Source: Bacteroidales bacterium (GTDB lineage: Bacteria > Bacteroidota > Bacteroidia > Bacteroidales > Muribaculaceae). Taken from it: a stretch of DNA of 12,308 nucleotides. Position numbers and translations under genes: made by a program. The DNA is taken from positions 1 through 12,308 of the forward strand of contig JAUNCU010000079.1 of the NCBI GenBank assembly GCA_030526455.1, given 5' to 3'. The notes under the pieces are model-generated. The model ran no database searches. It was not told where the DNA came from and was given only the letters and a program-made list of their open reading frames with translations. Shown here in pieces: positions 8,154 through 12,308 of this stretch; the stretch's first letter is position 1; each line of letters begins with the position of its first letter.

Positions 8154-8173
8154 TTGTGCAATCGTTTGCACAA
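8154..8173. promoter_or_regulatory. Predicted LacI-family operator palindrome
   Basis: The 20 bp ttgtgcaatcgtttgcacaa are an inverted repeat with 9 of 10 base pairs matching; only one inner pair fails. The minus-strand core TGCAAACGATTGCA fits the known LacI/GalR/CcpA operator form TGnAAnCGnwwnCA, with the central CG that these proteins kink through their hinge helices. It lies between susC and the LacI-family gene and overlaps the -33 element of the rightward promoter. The most economical reading is that the protein at 8451-9476 binds here, controlling the sus operon and probably its own transcript. The direction of control (activation or repression of susC) is not visible. Confidence 0.75.
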
Positions 8174-8196
8174 TTCAAAAATTGGTTGTACTTTTG
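8165..8196 (+). promoter_or_regulatory. Rightward Bacteroidetes-type promoter
   Basis: TTTG at 8165-8168 and TACTTTTG at 8189-8196 match both the -33 (TTTG) and -7 (TAnnTTTG) elements exactly, with a 20-bp spacer. Transcription should begin near 8203. The -33 element is inside the operator palindrome, so a bound LacI-type regulator would block it. It could feed a short RNA ending at the terminator at 8269-8306, or the LacI-family gene after read-through. Confidence 0.65.
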
Positions 8197-8202
8197 CATT
8201 GG

Positions 8203-8306
8203 ATTGCTAACTAACTATTATATAACCAACACAAATTATTAACCTATTTCTTGCATCATAACACAAGGTTATAGGGCTGGAGGATCAATCCAGCCCTATA
8301 ATTTTT
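8203..8306 (+). ncRNA. Predicted small RNA or attenuated leader of the LacI-family gene
   Basis: A good promoter ends at 8196 and a strong intrinsic terminator ends at 8306, so a transcript of about 104 nt is predicted. The segment has no ATG before the hairpin and no coding frame worth naming. No gene reads rightward into it, because susC reads away, so the terminator needs a transcript that begins in this gap. It could be a free-standing regulatory RNA, or a leader that stops early unless conditions permit read-through to the gene at 8451. The unstructured 5' part (8203-8265) is A/C/T-rich and nearly free of G. The start point is inferred from promoter spacing and is not precise. Confidence 0.45.
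8269..8306 (+). terminator. Intrinsic terminator upstream of the LacI-family gene
   Basis: A perfect 13-bp stem (8269-8281 with 8289-8301; ttatagggctgga pairing with its complement) has a 7-nt loop, ggatcaa, and is followed by five Ts at 8302-8306. The T-run exists only on the plus strand, so it stops rightward transcription. It lies about 145 bp before the regulator's ATG, where a terminator is unexpected unless a short RNA or attenuation is involved. Confidence 0.8.
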
Positions 8307-8450
8307 GAGTTTTAACTCCACGATGCCGGTAATAGGGCGACCACCACAGCGAAGCACCGCAATCAGGGCTTCGGCCTCGAGTGGAACAAAGCAGCGCAGT
8401 GTTAGCCACCTTAATAGATATTAACACCTTTCAATATACTTTTTACCGCT
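8307..8450 (+). other. Non-coding leader before the LacI-family gene
   Basis: This stretch has a GC-rich middle with a possible 6-bp hairpin (cgaagc at 8350-8355 with gcttcg at 8368-8373) and an AT-rich end before the ATG. It also has a short palindrome, gagttttaactc, just after the terminator. I see no gene and no fully matching promoter. A TACTTTTT at 8437-8444 resembles a -7 element but is too close to the ATG and has no -33 partner. Confidence 0.4.
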
Positions 8451-9476
8451 ATGGCCGAACAGAAAGTGATGACAATGAAAGATATAGCGAAGATGCTCAA
8501 CGTGTCGGTCGCTACCGTATCGCGTGCGCTCAAAGACAGTCCCAACATCAGTCGCGAGCAGCGAGAGAAAATCCAGAAATTCGCCCGCGAGCACAATTAT
8601 TACCCTAACGTTCTGGCCGAGCAACTGCGCCACACCCGCACCACACCCATCAAGATGATAGGCGTCATCATCCCCGAATTTGTGCACTACTACTTCTCCT
8701 CAGTGCTCAGCGGAATCGAAAAAGAAGCCAACCGCCTCGGCTACCGCATCATGGTGGCGCAGAGCGCCGAGCAATACGATAGAGAAGTGGAAATCTGCGA
8801 ATCGTTTCTGCAGATGAAAGTGTGTGGCGTAATCGTGTCGCAAGCCAAAGACACAAAAAAATACGACCACTTCCACCGACTCATCGACAGCGGAGTGCCA
8901 CTGGTGTTCTACGACCGCATTTGCGCCGACATCAACTGCAACCGCGTGGTGGTGGACGACTACATGGGCTCCTACAACGCCGTAGCCTACCTCATAGAGC
9001 GAGGCGCACGACGAGTGGCATACTTCGGCACCGACATGGACCTCGAAATAGGCAAAAACCGATATAACGGCTACGTCGACGCACTCCACAAGCACGGACT
9101 CAAAGTGGACGAGCAACTCGTGAAATTCTGCGACAGCGGCGCACAGGCCGAACTCGTGACCCCAGGCATCATCTCCATGCGAAACCGACCCGACGCCATC
9201 TTCACCGTCAACGACGACACCGCCATCGGCGTGCTACACACCGTAAAGCGCATGGGCTACCGAGTGCCCGACGACGTGATGATATGCGGATTCACCAACG
9301 GCATCCGAGCCGTATCATGCGATCCCATGCTCACCACCGTAGAGCAGCGAGGCGTAGAAGTAGGCCGCCAGGCAGTGCAGATACTAGTCGACCGCCTCAA
9401 CGGCAACCACCCCATCGACCACGTAGAAAAACGCATCGTAAAAACCCGCCTAGTAGTAAGAGGCACCACCCGATAA
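8451..9476 (+). CDS. LacI/GalR-family transcriptional regulator
   Basis: This 341-residue protein has the standard family length and layout. The N-terminal helix-turn-helix is at about 9-28 (MKDIAKMLNVSVATVSRAL), followed by the third helix (SREQREKIQKFAREHNYYPN) and the hinge helix NVLAEQLR at 53-60. The sugar-binding domain starts near 69 (MIGVIIPEFVHYYFSSVLSGI) and includes VPLVFYDRI, VVVDDYMGSYNAVAYLIERG, GKNRYNGYVDAL and PDAIFTVNDDTAIGV. It ends with the usual LTTVEQRGVEVGRQAVQILVDRL segment. These proteins bind a palindromic operator as dimers and change affinity when a sugar or sugar phosphate binds. Divergent placement to susC with a matching operator between them points to control of this uptake operon. 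A second ATG at codon 7 is possible, but the first is kept because it gives the usual short lead before the helix-turn-helix. Confidence 0.95.
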   Translation: MAEQKVMTMKDIAKMLNVSVATVSRALKDSPNISREQREKIQKFAREHNYYPNVLAEQLRHTRTTPIKMIGVIIPEFVHYYFSSVLSGIEKEANRLGYRIMVAQSAEQYDREVEICESFLQMKVCGVIVSQAKDTKKYDHFHRLIDSGVPLVFYDRICADINCNRVVVDDYMGSYNAVAYLIERGARRVAYFGTDMDLEIGKNRYNGYVDALHKHGLKVDEQLVKFCDSGAQAELVTPGIISMRNRPDAIFTVNDDTAIGVLHTVKRMGYRVPDDVMICGFTNGIRAVSCDPMLTTVEQRGVEVGRQAVQILVDRLNGNHPIDHVEKRIVKTRLVVRGTTR

Positions 9477-9498
9477 AAAAGCAGGGAAGAAAATATCA

Positions 9499-9547
9499 AT
9501 CAACCAGCAGAATCCTCGCCAACAGATTCTGCTGGTTGATGTTTTTT
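9499..9547 (+). terminator. Rho-independent terminator of the LacI-family gene
   Basis: A perfect 16-bp stem (9499-9514 with 9525-9540; atcaaccagcagaatc and its complement) has a 10-nt loop, ctcgccaaca, and is followed by gtttttt. It lies 22 bp past the regulator's stop codon and isolates it from the transposase unit. The remaining bases up to 9666 show no gene or clear signal. Confidence 0.9.
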
Positions 9548-9666
9548 ATCCAATTTTTTAACAGCAGCCTTTGATGTGGTAAAAATTAGAGTCAAAAACA
9601 ATAAGCCATCATCCACTAAAAAATCATTATCATAAACACTTTCAACACGAGCAGATTGTAACACCA

Positions 9667-9699
9667 TTTATAACAAAGGGACGGTTCTTTTGTTATAAA
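9667..9699 (-). repeat. REP-like 33-bp palindromic repeat, copy 1 (inverted)
   Basis: This copy is the exact reverse complement of copy 2 at 10583-10615. It has 11-bp arms (tttataacaaa / tttgttataaa) around an 11-nt core containing gggacggttct on the plus strand. It lies 83 bp upstream of the transposase ATG. Opposite orientation to copies 2 and 3 makes it the left boundary of the element. Confidence 0.93.
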
Positions 9700-9714
9700 A
9701 AATATGTTAAAACG

Positions 9715-9746
9715 CTTGATTTCTCGCAGTATATTATATAAATTTG
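9715..9746 (+). promoter_or_regulatory. Likely promoter of the RAYT transposase
   Basis: CTTG at 9715-9718 (3 of 4 bases of the -33 element) and TAAATTTG at 9739-9746 (full match to TAnnTTTG) are separated by 20 bp, the same spacing as the rightward promoter at 8165-8196. Transcription would start near 9753, about 30 nt before the ATG. It lies within the repeat-bounded unit, so the transposase appears to carry its own promoter. Confidence 0.55.
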
Positions 9747-9782
9747 CACTGTTCATAAACCGTTTTATATTTCTGAATAACT

Positions 9783-10589
9783 ATGCCACGCAAATCAAGA
9801 GAAAAAAGCGCCACGGGCGTTTACCACGTAATGCTTAGAGGCATCAATAAAGGGAATGTGTTTTTAGAAGAGATGGACTGCTTGAAATTTCTCAAAATTC
9901 TCAAGAGTGTTACTGCTCCTGTGGATTGCGAGGGGAAGCTGCTGCCACCATTCTGCGAAATCTACGCCTATTGCCTGATGACCAATCACATTCATTTGTT
10001 GATTGCCGAGAAGTCAGAATCCATCAGTTCGGTGATGAAGCGAATTTCGGTTGCTTATGTCGCATATTTCAACCGCCATCATGAGCGATTAGGTCCGCTT
10101 TTCCAAGACCGTTTCAGAAGTGAATGCGTAGGTAACCAAAAGTATTTCATGACATTGCTCCGGTATATCCATCAGAATCCCGTAGAGGCTAGTATAGTGG
10201 ATTCAATTCCGCAGTATAGGTGGAGCAGTTGGCATGAATATAGTCCTGCCGTTGCTGAAGATAGGATATGCTCAAAGGAATGGCCGTTTGCCCCTGTGCC
10301 TTGGGAGGAAATGTGCGAAATCGTGAGCGATTGTAACCAGAAATATGAATGCAAATCCAAGATAAATAGCAGTAGAATGACTGATTCAATGGCGAGAACT
10401 CTGTTTCAGTCGATAAGTAGCGGCGTCGGTTTAGACGATATGACGATTGACGAAAAGGCTGAGATTGTGAAGAAGGCGATTGATGCTGGAATCGGGAAGC
10501 GGCAATTGGCTCGCGTTTCGGGAATGAATCTTGGCTCAATTGTGCACTTTTGCAAGAGAAAAAAGGGTGAATCGCCCGTAACTTTATAA
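9783..10589 (+). CDS. RAYT/TnpA_REP-like Y1 (HUH) transposase
   Basis: This 268-residue protein is a single-strand DNA transposase of the Y1/HUH superfamily associated with REP palindromes. The visible signatures are YHVMLRGIN at 14-22, the HUH metal-binding pair H69-I70-H71 in LMTNHIHLLI, GPLFQDRFR at 104-112, and the likely nucleophile Tyr128 in LLRYIHQNPV. The C-terminal extension beyond the catalytic domain has a helix-turn-helix-like end (IGKRQLARVSGMNLGSIVHF, about 237-256) that could recognise the repeat. Identical 33-bp palindromes in opposite orientation flank it, and the last two codons and the stop lie inside the downstream copy. All catalytic residues appear intact, so it may be active. 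Homologues in other phyla act on REP or BIME sequences; action on these repeats is inferred. Its A/T-richer coding differs from the sus genes. Confidence 0.93.
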   Translation: MPRKSREKSATGVYHVMLRGINKGNVFLEEMDCLKFLKILKSVTAPVDCEGKLLPPFCEIYAYCLMTNHIHLLIAEKSESISSVMKRISVAYVAYFNRHHERLGPLFQDRFRSECVGNQKYFMTLLRYIHQNPVEASIVDSIPQYRWSSWHEYSPAVAEDRICSKEWPFAPVPWEEMCEIVSDCNQKYECKSKINSSRMTDSMARTLFQSISSGVGLDDMTIDEKAEIVKKAIDAGIGKRQLARVSGMNLGSIVHFCKRKKGESPVTL

Positions 10590-10615
10590 CAAAAGAACCG
10601 TCCCTTTGTTATAAA
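10583..10615 (+). repeat. REP-like 33-bp palindromic repeat, copy 2
   Basis: Arms tttataacaaa and tttgttataaa (11 bp, perfect) enclose the core agaaccgtccc. It overlaps the 3' end of the transposase gene: the TTA codon and TAA stop at 10584-10589 are formed by the left arm. As RNA it would fold into a hairpin at the stop codon; no T-run follows, so it is not an obvious intrinsic terminator. Confidence 0.95.
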
Positions 10616-10698
10616 ATGGGTTGTGGTTTTTAATTAAAATGATTGATTGTAAAAATATTTGTTTATATTATTTTATTAAAAATATTCAGATTGTAGAT

Positions 10699-10731
10699 TT
10701 TATAACAAAAGAACCGTCCCTCTGTTATAAA
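10699..10731 (+). repeat. REP-like 33-bp palindromic repeat, copy 3 (one substitution)
   Basis: This copy has the same orientation as copy 2 and differs at one base, T to C at 10722, which breaks one pair of the right arm. It is separated from copy 2 by 83 bp of AT-rich sequence without a gene. Together copies 2 and 3 form a direct pair, similar in arrangement to a REP cluster. Confidence 0.93.
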
Positions 10732-10800
10732 GATTTTATATATGGTTTTTGGCGGTGATTTTTTTTGATTATTTATTACTTAAATGTATAGAAATTTATT

Positions 10801-12183
10801 ATGAAGAAGATTGTTTTTTTTGGGCTGTTTTGGGCTCTTTTTTCTGTGAAGTGTTTTGCTTGGTATGAGGATGCGGCGGCGCTTAAGGCTGTTACTGCGC
10901 TGTTTCGCCAGTTGCCTAGTGTGCAGGATGATTTTGCTCGGCTTTCTGCTGGTGGGGCGTTGCATCCTGAGATGTATATGCCTTTAGATGTGGATGGCGA
11001 CGGACGCTCTGAGATTTGGGTGCGTACGCATTCGTTTAAGGCGGGCATTCTTTATGCGGTGGCTCCTGATGGCGGGCTGGTGGCTCTGGCTGAGGATACT
11101 GAGGCTGAGGATGTGGTGATTAAGGGTAATCTTGTGACCATTGCCCGCGGTAAGCATGCCGACGTGAGCGAGGCGCGCCTGATTGCGATCAGCCGCAGCC
11201 AGGCTGTGGAGGCTGATTTCGTGGAGCAGCGCTCTTACGATGGCGCCACTGGAAAGGATGTGGTGCAGTACCTCACTCGCGATGGCAAGAAGGCGAGTGG
11301 CTCTCATACTCGCAATTTTTTCTCGGGTGTGAAGCCTGGCGCTGAATTCACTGAGCAGAGTATCGCCGAGGGCAACAGTTTCGAGATTCTGAATCGCCTG
11401 GGCGAGTTTGCCCAGATTCCCGACGATGTGACGGTGAGCGAGCATCCTATTTTTGTGTCGGCTGGTCCTTTTGCGAAGAATGTATTCTTTGGCATTAAGG
11501 ATGGGGATGTGAAGGATCCGTCGGCCTACACGAAGATGATTTTCAAGCCTCATATTGGCGATGTGAAGTATTCCCACAAGGATGGGGATGGCGACTGGGT
11601 GTTTAAACTGAAGAATCCGGCGCTGGTGAAGAAGATGTTCCGCGGCTATCAGCCTTTAGAGGCTACGCCTATCATTGTGAAGGAATCGTGGCTGAAAGGC
11701 CACACTACGCTGCAGTTCAGCCGCTGGAAAGATGGCGAAAAGCGCGAGCAGGTGAAGGAGCAGTGGATGATTGATGCCGTGGAGAAGCACTATGGCCGCA
11801 AACTGAAATCGCTGCACTGGATTGCCGATGTGCCTACGGCTGAGCGCCATTTCTATGTGGCTGTGTTTGAGCACGAAGACATTAGCAAGGCGGGCAATTT
11901 CAATGCACTGGGTTCGCTGGTGTGCTTCGCTGAGGGCGAACTGGTTTCTTCGTTTGACTTCTGGGGCTCGTGCAAGGACGGCGAGGCTTTCTCGGTGTGG
12001 CGTGTGGACGACGATGGCGAGTTCATCTGGCCGGAGATTTCGCTGATGGTGGCGGGCAACGACGGCTTTGAGATCTACTTCCGTCATCCTGGCCCCGAAG
12101 GCGCTGTGCTTTACTGCGTGCGCGAGATTGGCAACCAGTTTATCAAGGTGTACGGCAATTCGCAGTACTGGGGCGGCAACTAA
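10801..12183 (+). CDS. Secreted protein of unknown function with DxDGDG-type loops
   Basis: I do not recognise the family. The 460-residue product has a clear Sec signal peptide (MKKIVFFGLFWALFSVKCFA) with likely cleavage after residue 20 and no lipobox, so it is probably periplasmic or secreted. Residues 63-71 (DVDGDGRSE) look like a calcium-binding loop of the FG-GAP/EF-hand type, in the setting 'PLDVDGDGRSEIWVRT', which often marks a beta-propeller-like or 'readout' repeat. A second Asp/Gly-rich stretch is at 259-265 (HKDGDGD). The C-terminal third repeats aromatic-rich strands (FSRWKDGEKREQVKEQWMIDAVEKHY, then FDFWGSCKDGE). No catalytic motif is evident. The gene stands alone, 69 bp after the last palindrome, and ends at a strong terminator. 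The start at 10801 is favoured because it begins the signal peptide. No promoter matching the consensus well is seen. Confidence 0.85.
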   Translation: MKKIVFFGLFWALFSVKCFAWYEDAAALKAVTALFRQLPSVQDDFARLSAGGALHPEMYMPLDVDGDGRSEIWVRTHSFKAGILYAVAPDGGLVALAEDTEAEDVVIKGNLVTIARGKHADVSEARLIAISRSQAVEADFVEQRSYDGATGKDVVQYLTRDGKKASGSHTRNFFSGVKPGAEFTEQSIAEGNSFEILNRLGEFAQIPDDVTVSEHPIFVSAGPFAKNVFFGIKDGDVKDPSAYTKMIFKPHIGDVKYSHKDGDGDWVFKLKNPALVKKMFRGYQPLEATPIIVKESWLKGHTTLQFSRWKDGEKREQVKEQWMIDAVEKHYGRKLKSLHWIADVPTAERHFYVAVFEHEDISKAGNFNALGSLVCFAEGELVSSFDFWGSCKDGEAFSVWRVDDDGEFIWPEISLMVAGNDGFEIYFRHPGPEGAVLYCVREIGNQFIKVYGNSQYWGGN

Positions 12184-12207
12184 GACCCAGGGCTGAAATG
12201 CGGAAAT

Positions 12208-12254
12208 AAAAATTGTGGGTGTGTCGCGAATTGCTGACACACCCACAATTTTTT
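12208..12254. terminator. Bidirectional intrinsic terminator
   Basis: A perfect 18-bp stem (12208-12225 with 12236-12253; core ttgtgggtgtgtc) has a 10-nt loop, gcgaattgct. T-rich tracts lie on the downstream side of both strands (aattttttaa on plus; aatttttattt on minus). It ends the secreted-protein gene 25 bp after its stop and could also stop a leftward gene beyond the window. The last 54 bases show no gene. Confidence 0.9.
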
Positions 12255-12308
12255 AACGCGAGTTCGGGATAAGCAATACTGCGCTTTTTTAGAAAAAAAT
12301 AACGAATC

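Larger units (their letters stand above)
9667..10731 (+). mobile_element. RAYT/REP unit: transposase with three 33-bp palindromes
   Basis: The unit runs from repeat copy 1 through the transposase to copies 2 and 3. The two copies next to the gene are perfect inverted complements. A third, one-base-different copy lies 83 bp further on. No target-site duplication is evident, as expected for this transposase type, which moves through single-stranded intermediates. The outer boundary is uncertain: the element could end at copy 2 (10615) or copy 3 (10731). Confidence 0.75.

Noticed and set aside
8437..8444. TACTTTTT as a -7 element for a leaderless LacI-family transcript
   Set aside because: The last base of the consensus is wrong and no -33 TTTG lies at the right distance.
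8700..9116. 138-codon minus-strand frame inside the LacI-family gene
   Set aside because: His/Val-rich shadow of a clearly coding region; no independent start signal.
10693..10696. GTAG just before repeat copy 3, as in the E. coli REP recognition tetranucleotide
   Set aside because: Copies 1 and 2 lack it, so it is likely a chance match.
9667..10731. CRISPR-like array from three regularly spaced palindromic repeats
   Set aside because: Only three copies, one inverted, with unequal spacing (883 and 83 bp) and a Y1 transposase between them; no cas genes.
10984..11577. 197-codon minus-strand frame inside the secreted-protein gene
   Set aside because: The plus-strand frame has a signal peptide and flanking terminator; the reverse frame has neither and its composition is atypical.

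Overview
The window looks like a piece of a gut-type Bacteroidales chromosome, most likely Prevotellaceae or Muribaculaceae; genus cannot be decided from sequence alone. The evidence is a SusC/SusD/SusE/SusF outer-membrane glycan-uptake operon, lipoprotein signals of the K-rich/LxxC type, promoters that fit the Bacteroidetes TTTG ... TAnnTTTG pattern, and no convincing Shine-Dalgarno sequences before the main genes.

Layout. Positions 1-159 hold the 3' end of a rightward gene whose small, Gly/Ala-rich hydrophobic C-terminus is all that is visible. Positions 160-488 are non-coding: a G10 run, three near-identical 23-27 bp direct repeats, a small hairpin, and a strong terminator that ends the leftward operon. 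Positions 489-7960 (minus strand) are that operon, read susC, susD, susE-like, susF-like, with gaps of 38, 60 and 27 bp. Positions 7961-8450 are a divergent control region. It contains a 20-bp near-perfect palindrome of LacI/GalR-operator type, a well-matched rightward Bacteroidetes promoter overlapping it, and an intrinsic terminator about 100 bp downstream, so a short RNA or an attenuated leader is predicted. Positions 8451-9476 encode a LacI-family regulator with its own terminator. Positions 9667-10731 are a RAYT-type (REP-associated, Y1/HUH) transposase unit, bounded by three copies of a 33-bp palindromic repeat; the transposase stop codon lies inside one copy. Positions 10801-12183 encode an unrecognised secreted protein, followed by a bidirectional terminator.

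How the parts work together. The LacI-family protein most plausibly senses a sugar and binds the palindrome between itself and susC, controlling the uptake operon and probably its own transcript. SusC and SusD form the TonB-dependent pump and lid, and the two further surface lipoproteins carry beta-sandwich glycan-binding modules of the SusE/SusF type, pointing to a starch-like or other alpha-glucan substrate (inference from family). No glycoside hydrolase is present, and a terminator closes the operon, so degradative enzymes must be elsewhere. The most notable features are the small-RNA/attenuator candidate in the control region and the complete transposase-plus-palindrome unit.
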